Shown piece by piece: positions 1-12,300 of a stretch of 64,000 bases of DNA. The notes below the pieces were generated by a model. It saw only the letters and a program-made list of their open reading frames with translations. It did not search any database and was not told the origin of the DNA. Every line of letters starts with the position of its first letter. Position 1 is the first letter of the stretch. Both the position numbers and the translations under genes were made by a program. Origin of the DNA: Anniella stebbinsi (taxonomy: Eukaryota > Chordata > Lepidosauria > Squamata > Anniellidae); the NCBI GenBank assembly GCA_029215795.1, contig JARDYH010000005.1, positions 34,478,001 through 34,542,000 of the forward strand. The letters run 5' to 3'.

Positions 1-1590
1 ATATTGACAAGCATTTATTGTTCCTGATCCAGAAACTACACTTGAATACGGACCTACGGGTGCGACTAGGTCTGTCAGGTACTCTCACCGACAAAGTTAA
101 TATCAGAAGAGGAGTCAAGCAGGGTTGCCTGTTGGCACCCTTTTTGTTTAATTTTTACGTGAACAACTTAGTGGCTGACCTAAGCGAAGTGAACTGTTTT
201 CCTCCTGCCATTGGATCTAGAAAAATCCACATGCTTCTATATGCGGATGACATGGCTCTTATATTCACTACTCAGGTGGGCTTGAGAAGACTTTTAAGTA
301 GATTGTGCACAATATGTAGGAATGAGAAACTGGTAATTAACCATTCTAAAACCAAGGTGGTAGTCTTCGCTAGGAAAAAGCAATCCCATAAATGGCGTAT
401 AGAAGGGCAACTGATAGAGCAGTGCACCAGAGTCAAGTATCTGGGATTACTTTTTGCTTATAATGGATATTGGAAAAGGCAATTAGAGGCAGCAAAACTC
501 CTAGCTGGGAGAACAGCCAAAGCCATACTGGCATACAGGTGAAATAAAGGGGGCTCCTTAGTAGTACCAGCACTGAAGTTATACAAAGCTAAGGTCCTCC
601 CCCAATTTCTATATGGAGTAGAAATATGGGGACAGGGCTTTGCCCACGAGATGGAGCCTGTGCAGAATAAGTTTGTGAAAGAACTCTTAGCCCTCCCTCA
701 GGGGGTGCCTGCCCCACTACTTAGATTAGAAGTTGACCTGCCCTCCATTAAGGCTAGGACACACAAGACTATTGTATTATATGGGAAAAGGCTACTCCAG
801 TTGGATGAAAGTAATCTGGCAAAACAATGTTTTTTAGAACAACTTGTGAAAGGAGGGTGGGCTTGCAAATGTTTGGAATTAGTCAATACCTATCTGGAGG
901 ATTCCCCACTTTCAATAAACAAAGTCTATATAAGAAACAGAATTTTTGAGTTAGACTTTCAGGGAAACGTGCTAGCAAGCCAGCAGCAAGCTTTTTCCAC
1001 ATGGTACAGCCTTATCTAAAGAGATCAGTACCTTCCTCAGTACTTACAAGATCTGTCATTGCCTGCGATTAGAAAGGTCTTCACAGCCCTTCGCTTTCAA
1101 ACAATGCCCACTGCCTTTTTGGAGGGAAAGTATAAAAGGTTGCCTTACAAACAGATGACTTGTATTTGTGGAACAGAGGAAGTGGAAGATGTGGCGCACT
1201 ATTTATCACGCTGCCCCCTGTACAGTGATATTAGTACCCGTTTTATGGGAGAGCTCAAGAGCGGGCTGGCATCCAGCAAATATAATCTGCGACCTGTTAG
1301 CAGACCATACTAAAGCCATCACAGCTAAAATTGCAGCGTTTGCAGTTGCAGCAAACGAAATCCGTCAGTCTGTTCTGGAAAAAGCAGTCATAGACTGCAG
1401 AGGAGACCATTTACAATAATTGTGGGGATTTTAAAACTATGAAAGGTGGGGTACTTATAACTCGTTCCAAATGTTGGTTTTAAATTTTTATAAAAGTTGA
1501 CCAATTATAACTTGTAAGAAAGTGATTATGCTATGATTGTAACGGCCTTTGTGCCATAAACAAATAAACTGCTTTACTTACTTACTACAT
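1..1590 (+). mobile_element. Decayed non-LTR retrotransposon (LINE), 3' part with RT motif
   Basis: The frame opening at 18 encodes the C-terminal half of a reverse transcriptase: a GVKQGCLLAP block, then LLYADDMAL with the two catalytic aspartates, then a thumb-like region. The same frame continues through in-frame stops at 541-543 and 1017-1019, and a frameshift near 1270 moves it to another frame that ends at 1419. A C-terminal Cys/His motif (CICG..H.LSRCPLY, around 1157-1218) is typical of several non-LTR clades. The 3' end is a short AT-rich UTR closing in TTAC repeats near 1587. The 5' end lies outside the window. It is inactive. I cannot fix the clade; CR1, I or Vingi types are possible. 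Confidence 0.85.
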
Positions 1591-1664
1591 GTCTACTCGG
1601 AAGTAAGCCCCACTGAGTTCAATAGGATTTACTTCCAGGAATATATGTGGATTGCAACTGTAAG
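1588..1664. repeat. Short interspersed repeat (GTAAGCCCCACTGAGTTCAATAGG type)
   Basis: The core AGTAAGCCCCACTGAGTTCA followed by a GGATTTACTTCCAGG-like second half recurs at about 11325-11505, 21917-21960, 35742-35830, 40018-40092 and 46555-46620. The halves are weakly inverted (AGTAAG...CTTACT), so this may be a decayed small DNA transposon. Confidence 0.6.
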
Positions 1665-1755
1665 CTCTTACAATGACAACTAAAGAGAAGAAAGTTTTTG
1701 AAAAATATTAGATATCAGAAAATTGCTTATAGACCTCAATTCAATTTAAAAATCT

Positions 1756-1761
1756 TTTATT
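1756..1761 (-). terminator. COIL: COIL polyadenylation signal
   Basis: A canonical AATAAA on the minus strand lies 54 bp beyond the COIL stop codon, in an AT-rich stretch. This implies a very short main 3' UTR. Longer alternative 3' ends cannot be excluded. Confidence 0.65.
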
Positions 1762-1814
1762 AAAAAAAACCATTGATGCGCATATACTCTTTTCAGAAAC
1801 AGAGGGAAAACACT

Positions 1815-1943
1815 TTACAAGCTATTTACACATGGGACAAGCAAGTTCACATCAGAGGGGTTTCCATTTTTAGTACTTGATTCATTGTTAGGAGGGTCAA
1901 CTATTAGTCTTGGCTCAATTAACGCATCCCAGCTTTGAATTAC
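1815..1943 (-). CDS. COIL: COIL terminal coding exon 7
   Basis: Acceptor ATCTTTTAG. Encodes [20 protein letters not shown] followed by a divergent tail ending ...VPCVNSL and a TAA stop at 1817-1815. The tail is longer than in human coilin. Confidence 0.93.
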   Translation of the reverse strand, partial: VIQSWDALIEPRLIVDPPNNESSTKNGNPSDVNLLVPCVNSL

Positions 1944-3295
1944 CTAAAAGATAAAACATATGTGTAAGACTCAACATGAACATAGCAAGTACACACAATT
2001 TCAACATTGTTAAACCCTTTTAATACAATTAAACGCTTTTTCATGACAAAGGCATTTATTAAAACTTACATTTGGCCAAGAGAGAACAACTGAACAAATT
2101 CAATGTATACTACAAATATTTGTAGGATTGATCAGTTTTTTCCCCTCTGTGACTAAGATTAAGAGGAAAGCTAAACAATTGTGAACTAAAAGCTAAGAAT
2201 AGACAATGGCTGAATTCGGATGACACATTAAGCAACTGGGGGGGGGGGGGGAATCGTCAGTTGTATTGACTATCATGTTGTCCTAATGCTGCCATAGTCA
2301 ACTCAGTGCTGATCCTAATCCACACCACAGTTGATTATTTATTACCATGTTGTGTGGGGAGTACTCCCTAGATGAACAACTGTAAAGTTGATTATTACCC
2401 CACCATTGACTATCGTGTTGTCTGAATTCAGCCAAAATGTCTACAGTTTGATACACAAAGGGAAAAATACTAATTTGTAAACAATATTATGGAAATATAC
2501 AGTATATGAAGCTGTATACTTCTATAACCCTATTAAAATAGGCAACTGGATGAAGAATTTCTACTGGCACCAATTATTTTCTTAAAACATACTATTGAGA
2601 TAATTCAATGGTACTGTGAATGCAAGCTCTTGGGCATAGAACACAACTTGGCACATACACACAGTGTTAAACAGGTTAATGCCACTGTAGGGAATGGATG
2701 GTCTGTGCCACCTATTCCATCACCTTCTAGCCAAGGGGTGGTGAACCTCTGAGAAGCAGCCTCCCTTTCACCTCTAGTGCCAGTGGAGGCTTTTTAAAAG
2801 CCTAATTGCTGCCGGGGGGCATTTCTGTAAGGTGGCTAGTGGGAAGGGCTAACCCTCCCCGCAAAAAGTAATTAAAAAAAAGTGCTACCTTACCTTTCTA
2901 TCTTGAGATACTGCATATTCTATTGTTTCAGCTCCATCGGCAGACTGGTAAACCAGGTCAAACTTTCCTGGCTCTTTTGCTACTAAAACCCCCAAACAAA
3001 ACAGCATCAATTTTCAGTCATTTTGGGATACATTGGGAGTTGGACTCATCTATGGGTGGTACCCAATTTGTCTGCCCTACCAACAGAATGGCTTCCATCA
3101 TCAGGATGGGAGAAAGACGATTCCCCTTCCCTTGCATCCCCGCACATGCCCTCAAAATCTGCTCTGAACTGGTGGGGATACCCTCCTAAATTTGAAGCAC
3201 GCCCAAACACGCTGAAAAGGGGAAAGGTCAGGCTGGGGAGTGAAGGGGAGCATCCTGGGGGCTAGAGATGGCAGAGAATGAGGGGGGTGCTTTGC

Positions 3296-3348
<53 letters not shown>

Positions 3349-6300
3349 TGACCACTTTGCCTTCTGTGAAACTGATATTTTATTGTGCTTTGTGGGGGCA
3401 AATATGTGATTTGGCATTTTGGTCTCAGACCCCATCTCTGCCTTGCACTCAATTTCTTGTACTTGAGTTACTTGTTTCTGAGACTCATCAGTTTTCCTTC
3501 TATAAGATGGGTGTTAGAGCAGAAAACTGTGGATTCAAAAGAGTGGTTTGGACTTGGGCAAATTACCTTTCTTTCGCCTCACCAGTTTGCCTTTGGGAAA
3601 TGAGAGTTTTGTGACTGGCCATACCCATTTCCCAAAGGCAACCATTTTGTGAGAGCACCCATGGGACGATCTCAAAATTCCAAATGTGTCCATCAGCCCC
3701 AAAAGATTGACTACCCTTGCACTAGCACGACATGGCATTTTACCCTATATCAGCCTTCCCCAACCTGGTGTCCCCCAGATGTTTTGAGCTACAAATCCCA
3801 GCATTTCTGATCATTGGCCATGCTGACTGGGGCTGATGGGGAGTTGGAGTCCAAAATATCCGGAGTGCACCAGGTTGGGGAAGGCTGTCTGATATAATTG
3901 ACTTGCACCTAAAACCAGAATTGTCAACTTAAGTAAAGAAAATCAACATTTAAAAGGGATGATATGCTGCCCCTCTTCATATGAGCAAAATGTATTTTCA
4001 TGTTCAACTCTGAAGTTGCATTACACTTGCCTGATGAAAAAGAAAGAATTTCAAGTTCCAGCTGTTTGTTAGCAGGATTCCAACTGACAATTTTCCCTTC
4101 CTTAAAAAAAAGAAGAAAAGGATTAAGTAGTGGTATTTATTAAACACCAAGTATAGTTTAATAAGTGTATCTGTCTAAGTCTTAAAAAAACCCTGTCCTT
4201 CATGCAGCTCAATTCCTCCCACTTGGCTTCTACTGACAGCAGGAAAAGCTAAACAAACCAGGGATGGTCTATCTCTGAGTTGTTTAACCTGGCATCCGAA
4301 CCTAGATCTCTGGTTTGTTTCTCGCCAAAGAAGAAAAGAGTTGGAATGCAGGGTTTATTCTAGGGGTGTGCACGGACCCCCTGGATCGGGACCGGATCGG
4401 GTCCTCCAATTTTGTTCCTGATCAAATCGGAACAAAAACTGAGGTCCCCCGGATCGGGTCGGACCCGATCCCGATCTGAAAATCGGATGTCCGATTTTCG
4501 GATCAGCCGCCATTTTTCCCCATAGACTTGCATTGGGGGAAAGAAAGCTTTCCCCCAATGCAAGTCTATGGGGAAAAATAGCAGCAGGGGGTGAGTGGGG
4601 GCCTAATACCCCCCTCCCTGTCCTTCCCCCCCCTTGCGCTACCTGCAGGGGCCTTCTGCTCCCATCCGCTGGCGCCCGTGGGCGGCAGCGGAGGGGCCCC
4701 AGAAGGTAAGCCCCCCCCCAGCGATCCTCCATACCTGCAGGGTCGTCGGCCGCCTTCACCTGCCGTAGAACTACTGAGCACTAGGCTTCGTGGCCTAGTT
4801 CTCAGCAGAGCGCCAGGTGATGACATCATCACCTGGTGCTCTACTGAGGACTAGGCCGCGAAGCCTAGTGCTCAGTAGCAGGTGAAGGCGGCGGACGACC
4901 CTGCAGGTAAGCGGCCCCCTCCCTCCTCGCGATCCTCCTTACCTGCCGGGGCCCGTCCGCTGCCATCCGCTGCCGGCCGGTAGTGGAGGGGCCCCAGCAG
5001 GTAAGCCCCCACCCTGCGATCCCCCTTACCTGCAGGGCGTCCGCCGCCTTCACCTGCGTAGAACTACTGAGCACTAGGCTTTGCGGCCTAGTGCTCAGTA
5101 GATCTACGCAGGTGAAGGTGGTGGACGACCCCGCAGGTAAGTGGGGCCTCCTCCCCCTCGCAGTCCTCCTTACGTCCCGGGGACGTCCGCTGCCATCCAC
5201 TGCCGCCCGGTAGTGGAGGGGCCCTAGCAGGTAAGACCCCACCCTGCAATCCTCCTTACCTGTGGGGCGTCCGCCGCCTTCACCTGCGTAGATCTACTGA
5301 GCACTAGGCTACTGAGCCTAGTGCTCAGTAGATCTACGCAGGTGAAGGTAGCAGACGACCCCGCAGGTAAGTAGGGCCCCCTCCCCCTTGCAGTCCTTAC
5401 CTCCCGGGGCCGTCCGCTGCCACCCGGGCGGCAGCAGATGGCAGCGGACAGCCCCATCAGGTAAGTCCCCCCCCCCCCGCTGTCCGCTTCCATCGGCGGG
5501 CACCCGTTTGCGCCCGCCGATGGCAGCGGACAGCCCTCCCAGGTAAGCCCCCCCCCGCGATCCTCACCTGGCGGGGCTGTCCGCTTCCATCGGCGGGCGC
5601 CAGCAGGCAGCAGACAGCCCCGCCAGGTAAGCCTCCCCCCACACCGCTGTCTTCTTCCATTGGCGGGCGCCTGCCGATGGAAGCGGACAGCCCCTCCCAG
5701 GTAAGCCGCCTCCCACTCCTTACCTGGTGGGACATCCTCCTCCGTCCGGTCCCGGTTGTAACGTTCGCGGCCTAGTTTGCAGTAGTTTACAGCCGGCAAC
5801 GGGAGGAGGAGGACGCCCCGCCAGGTAAGCCCCCCCCCCCCCGCTGTCTGCTTCCATTGGTGGGAAAGATCAGACGATCCAGAGGGGTGATCAGAAATCG
5901 GATAATTGTATCCAATTTCCCCTGGATCAGCTCTGGATCGTGGATCGGACCCGATCCAGTGCACACTCCTAGTTTATTCTTATAAATCATGGGTGGGGAA
6001 CCTCAGGCCCACAGCGCCCATCTCACCCTCCTGGGATCCATGCCCCCTTAATTTGGCCGCATCTCTTTCTCCTAACCACCAATTGTTTGGTTGTTTCCTG
6101 GCTTTTATGCAGATTCTCCCGCCATATTCTAGGTTGGACTACCTTTTCTAAGGCTTAGTTATTGGCAATAAGAGCTTTAAGCTACAATATGTATTTTTTC
6201 TGCATGTTTGGCTCAACAACTTTTGCCTTTGGCCCTGCCTCCTTCCTTCAGCCCCGCCCACCCCAGGAATGTGGTCCCCGAAAACTTCTCTGAAATTGAA

Positions 6301-9300
6301 TTTGGCCCTCAGGCTGAAAGGTTTCCCACCCCTGCAACAGAGTTTCCCAGGTATTGAAGTGACTCCACCTACCCAGGTTCCCCATTGGCCCTGGAATGCG
6401 GTCCCCAAGAGCGTCTCCAAAATTGAATTCAGCCTTCAGTCTGAAAGAGGTTCCCCACCCCTTATATAAATGTTTAGTTCCAATGGCATGCATTGAAAAT
6501 GTTTACAGATATGGTGTCTATATAATACTGACCATTCATAGGCTGCTTTTCTGACAGGGGCCTTCAAAGCAGCTTATAGAACCCCCCACCCCAGATAAAG
6601 TTGAAAAACAAAACAATCACAATATGTATTTATATAGGACTACCTCACTCCAGCTACTCAAAAGGCCTTTGTATACTTTGGCCTGTTTCCGATGACATGC
6701 TAATCAATTGGGGGGGGGGGGGGATTGTTCGTTGTGTTGCTCATGGGCAGCATTCGGATGACATGATAATCAACACAACTGATGATTGTTCCACCCCCCA
6801 CCCCCCCCGGTTGATTAGCGTGTCGTCCGAAACAGGCCATTGTCTCAATAATCTTTTCAACAACCATGTAAAGTAGACCACCATTGTCATACCTTATAAT
6901 CAGACACTTCAGGAGTATAGTTTTCAGTTAGTTCCAAAAGCTGTTAAAAGAGGGAGAAGGGGAGGAACATTAAGCATCAGGCATTGGGGTGGTATCAAAA
7001 GATTACATCATCCAAATAAGATTCTACCCTCCATTCTCACACAAAAATGAATGGTGAGTAGCCAAAGACCTTGTCAGTCGTCTCCTAAATCCTAGCATGC
7101 TCCATCTGTCTTTGACAGTATTCAATGATTTTTTAAATTATTATTAGTAGTAGTATTTAAACCCCACCCTATCCAAAAGGCTCAGGGCTGGTAAAAGCAA
7201 AGATGGATCCATGTCCCTAAAATATGTCCAACTGAAGTGGAACAGATATGTGGCCCCTGGAAATATAAGTAGGCGAATAAGGAATTCCCAAATATAAATA
7301 TGGAGGATGGGAGAGATCACACACAAATGGACCAATTCATTTTTCTGAAGGGAGAGTCTCATCTGATCCAGAAGTTAGTAGGAGAGGAGCTCCAGTTCAG
7401 CTTTGCATGTAATAAGGTCCCAGGCTCAATTCCATGCATATCAACCTAAGCATTTTAGGAGGCAAGGCGAGGGGAACGTTCTGCCTGAGACCCAGAAGAA
7501 CAACAGACAATAATCAGGACAGGCAGTATTGGGTTGGGTGGACCAATCACCTAACTCTGTATCTGACAGCTCCTAATCCTCAAATGCTATTGGGCTTTCA
7601 CTTAGGAGATATCTGTTTACACGTGAGGGTGGTGCCTCCACCTGCCTCCCCTTTTCCAGTAACCTCTCTCACTGGGTGGCTACCATTACCTACCCCAACA
7701 GGAACCATCTATTTATGCATTTTTAATCTAAGTTTGGACCTGCGGGGGAAACAATGATGAAGGTATCAACTTCCTCAACACTGGCTTTTGTTTTCCATTT
7801 GCTCTTGATTTTAGAAATGCATTTCAGTTTCTTTTTAGCCAGTCAACACCTTTCCTGAAAATTTGTAGAGTCTTCTGTGGCTTTTCCCCACAATCTTTTT
7901 TCAAATTATTATATTTTGCACTCCATTTTTTATGTTTCTTTTCTCCCGCAACAAGTCTAACAGATTGCAAGAAGCAATGTAACACACCCAAGTTCACAAG
8001 TAAGTAAGCCTTAAAGAATGTCTTGTTCCAGCCACATTTGGGTCTTATGTTTTAATTATTGTTTTATTGGCTGATGCTAACTTTAATGTTGTTGTTTTTA
8101 CTGTTTTAATAATCTGGAATTTTAGTACATTGTTATTCATTACTGATATTATGATCCACCTTGTGAAGGTAGATACTCTGAATGGCAGGGTAAAAATCCA
8201 TCAAATAAATAACAAATAGTTACTTGCTTATAAGCAACACATATATTTGGCATGTTGGAGACTTCATGCTAGAAGCAAATAATGTGTTTTTTTAAATATA
8301 CTCCACTTGACAAAATATAACAGAACCCCACCCTCTCTTACAGTTTTTAACTCCATCCATCAAATTCCTGACAATAAGTGTCTTAAGATTTCATACCTTA
8401 AAGGCAATTTTCTCTCCTACTTGTGGAGGGGCAGCCAACAGAGGTAGTATGCTATAGTCCTTCTTTGGAGCCTCTAATGGATTCTATAAAACAAAGATTA
8501 AAGACATTGTCATTACAACAAAATCAGTAAAAAGTATTGCAATACTGAGCTTCCCTCCCAGTGTCTGTTTCTTCAGAACTACAACCTCTTTGGCCGGGAT
8601 AAATGGCATCCATAGATATCTTAGAATACCTCACATCTTTCCTGTGAAACCTTTTGATGTAATTACAGTATAATTGTATACATGTCTATTCAGAAGTATA
8701 GTTAAGGACTGAACTGTGACTGCCAGAGGCACCTTCTTTTTAATGAACACCTCTCTAGCCCATCTTGCAGACCCAAAAGGTGAGAAGATATGCAGGTCAT
8801 GGGATTGGGTAAAACCTGGATGCCTAGCCTGACTAATCACCATAAATGAAATAAGACCTCTGCATTCCTTTGTGACAACTCCTCTGACTATGGCTGGGTT
8901 CACACGTAACGCTAAGTCACCGTTGGTTGTGTATGAGAGCAATCCATGTGGCTAAACGTGTTGTGTGTGTGTATAAAATCTCCACCCATGATTGGTAAGT
9001 TACCCACACTCTGCAATGGGAGTAATGTGCATCAGGATGGTTTAACATGTCATGTAGCCGAATGCTCTGTATCTGTCCATTGCCGCTCCATCATTAAAAC
9101 TGAGAAAAATGGCGGTGACCATAGAGGTGGCAACACTCTAGCCAGCATGTGCAATCTCTATGGTCACGCAGCTCTTTGGATGACTGAAACGACTACCACG
9201 GCCTGATTCATGCTGCAGCACTTGCTGGGATATGTGGGCACAGCAGCGGGAGACTGTGAAGTTATTCACGGAGCTGGGAGAGGATAAGATAAACATGACG

Positions 9301-12300
9301 TTCCACAGGGATAACAATCTTGTGATGGGCGTGCATGTCATTTTCCTACCCCTCCTTGTTCCATGGATAATTTACCCACCCCTCCCCCCGTGATCACGTG
9401 AATAGGGCCTATCTGAATATACGGTGTGTGTTAAATCTACGCAGGTGATGCCATCCACCACCACGTTGCTGTATTTAGAACAGGTTAGCAAGCTCCTTGA
9501 TATCTATCTTTATTTTTCAAAGTACCTTTCCGGTTTTCACACACCTCCCCCCATGCCCCTATTTCATCCATTTAATAAAAGGATTCTTTCTTTCAAATTG
9601 GAGCTGAGGGTTGAGTGGAAGTTTCTGACAAATCCAAGAAAGACTTCCCTTTCCGCCAGCCTAAATCACTTGGAGTTACTCTACCTACTTTTGTAGGGAA
9701 TGACAGAACTTTCTGGGTCAAATGCATTGTACCTCTGAGTTCCAGATGCTAGAACAAACAACAGCATATGGAAATCCACCACCATCATGCCCTGCTTCTC
9801 AGCTTCTAAAAGGCAGCTGTATGACCACTGCTGGAAATAGAATGTTCAACTGATGGGCTATTTTTGCAGCTTATTTAGAATGCAGGCACCACAGTTACAT
9901 GCTTTGTACCAATTGTTTTCTTTAAGTTTTGTAGGTTATGCTTCAGTCATCAAATATACCTTGCATCATGGAGGCAAATGCAGTCACTGGACTCACCTGG
10001 ATAATAACTGAACTGTTGGTTGCTGCTTCATTCAACTGTTGCTGTTTTTGGTGTTCACTGTTGTAAGTATAGAAGTAGTTAGCATTTTCTCCTCTGCCTC
10101 TTCCCCGGCCCCTGATCATCCCACGACATCCACGAACCCTAGGTCCTCTCCAAAAGGGATTCTCTCCTCTTCCACGACCCCTTTGACTGTCACTTAAATT
10201 TGTAGTTGGTCCAAAAGTCGCAGCTGGCAGTTGTTTGCTACCATGCCCTCCTAAAGACTGACTAACTATGTCGTTTGTCTTGGGCTTCTTAATAGTGCAA
10301 GTCTCCGACTGTGAACTATCAGACTCTGATGAGGTTTTAGGTTTGGCCTTTGCAGTTAGCCCTGTGACAGTGCCTTGGTTATTACATGGCAGTTTATTTT
10401 TCAAGTTCCTGCTCCGCTGCTCTCCCTCTTCCCCTGAACTAGAATCAGAATCTGAACTAGATGATGGGCTCTTCGGCGTTTTACTCTTCGCTATCTTAGG
10501 AGAATTTTTGCCTTTACATTTAGCAGTCAGTTTACCAACTGAAAGAGATTGGACAGGAGAAGCCAGCTGTGATTTATTTATGGGTGGTGAAGCCACCTTA
10601 GTTTTGTGTGCAAGGTTTTTTTTTGTACCTACAATACTATGGTCAGTGTCAGATGAGGATGAAGATTCACTTGAGGTTCCACCTTTCTTAGTGCTGGACC
10701 TTGCTATTGTGTTTTCGGTTGCGCTTTTTTGTCTGGAAGTTAACGGAAATGTCTTATTGGTCTTTTGAGAAGTGTTCTTTTTTTCCAGTGCCCTTGTTTT
10801 CTTCTTTTTTTGGTCTCTCTCTGCTTTCTGCTTTTTCTCCCTGTCAACCTGTTTCTTAAGCTTTTTAGAATGAGAAGCATTGCCATCATTCTTATTGTCT
10901 GCAGTACAGTCTCTCTCAGTCACTGTTTTTTTCCTTTTCCTAAATGTTGTAGAGTCCTGTATATTTGTAGTATTGTCCTCCTGACTGGAAAGATGCTCAA
11001 AGTTCTGTTTCCTCTTCTTCCTTTTTCTACACACTTCATCTTCGCTTTCAGAATCTTTTGCTTCTAACTTTTGCCAGTGTCGCTTTCTTTGCTTTTTTGA
11101 AATGTTACTGAAACCATTGGTAACTTTATCGTAACTCTCTTCTTCAATAACCTCTTCCAATTTGACTCTGTCAAGACAGAATGCAAGAGAAAATTATAAT
11201 GTGACTAGAGCACAGCTTATACATTACCACTCTAAAAAATAAATACATCCATTCATCTGACTTTTAGTCCTACAAGGATATAAGCAAGGCAATCCTAGTG
11301 ATCTCAGGAAGAACTGCCTGCCTGCATTATCCTATGAATGTTTACCTGAAATTAAGTTCCATTGTGTTCAAGGCTTATTTCCTAGTAAGTGTGCTTAGGA
11401 ATGCAACCTTGCAGTGAAACCCTATAGATGTCTACTAAGAAGTAAGTCCCACTATTTTCAGGTGATCTTACTCCCGGATAAGTGTGTAGGATTGCAGCCT
11501 ACACATTTAAGCATTGTTACACTGTAAACAATAAACAGGCGAATTTTATGCATGCTTATTTCAAAGGCAGCCTTACTGTGTTGAATGCACCTTACTTCCA
11601 AGTAGGGCTGCAATTGTGTGTACACTCAAGTATACTGGAACTCACTCGCAAGTAACAGCCTGGTCCTATGCAGACTTAAGCAAGATTTCCACGGGGTTGC
11701 CGTAAACTTATTTAACTCTGCACAGGATCAGGCCATAATTGTAAGCCAGTAAGTTCCTAGGTCAGTTCTTATAAGAAATATGAACCAGGACAAAACATCT
11801 ATGCCTGTTGTTGCACCTTTGATTAGGCTGATCATACGAAAAGGAAGACAGGGCCCTGCCTTCTTTTGTATATGGTCATTCTAGTATAGTGCCTGCAACT
11901 TTAACTGTTGTGATGAAGAGGGAATTTCACCAGGAACTAATTACATACAAATGGCACTGGCTGAAATTCACTTTTCTCTACAATTGTTAAAGTTACATGA
12001 TCCCTGTCCTCCTTTTCATATGGTCAGCCTATCTTTGATGCAATGAGTAGATGTAGTTCAGCCTTCCCCCAATGTGGCACCCTCCAGATGTGTTGGGACT
12101 ACAACTCCCAGAATCCCTCAGCCAGTTCTAAGAGCCAGTGTAGTACTTAGACTGGGGAGACCTGGTTCCAGTCCCCACTCCGCCCTGAAGCCCACTTTAG
12201 GCTAGTCACTGATCCTTAGCCTAACCTACCTCACAGGGTTGTTGTGAAGATAAAATAGAGAGGAGGGGGAGGATCATGTCTATCACCTTGGGCTCTTTGA

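Noticed and set aside
3152..3355. Frames with long Thr-His or Cys-Val runs around 3300
   Set aside because: Translations of the (GT)25 microsatellite.
4904..5829. CRISPR-like array suggested by regular spacing of a short repeat
   Set aside because: The 8-mer is too short, spacers are themselves repeated palindromes, and the host is a vertebrate; it is transposon-internal structure.
5224..5964. 246-codon and overlapping open frames on the minus strand in the GC-rich region
   Set aside because: They translate the palindrome array of element F1 (repeating DGSGRP/QVRR patterns), with no domain and similar frames in several registers. Transposon by-product, not a gene.
10268..10768. 166-codon plus-strand open frame
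   Set aside because: It is antisense to COIL exon 2. Its composition follows from the Ser/Lys-rich coilin sequence.
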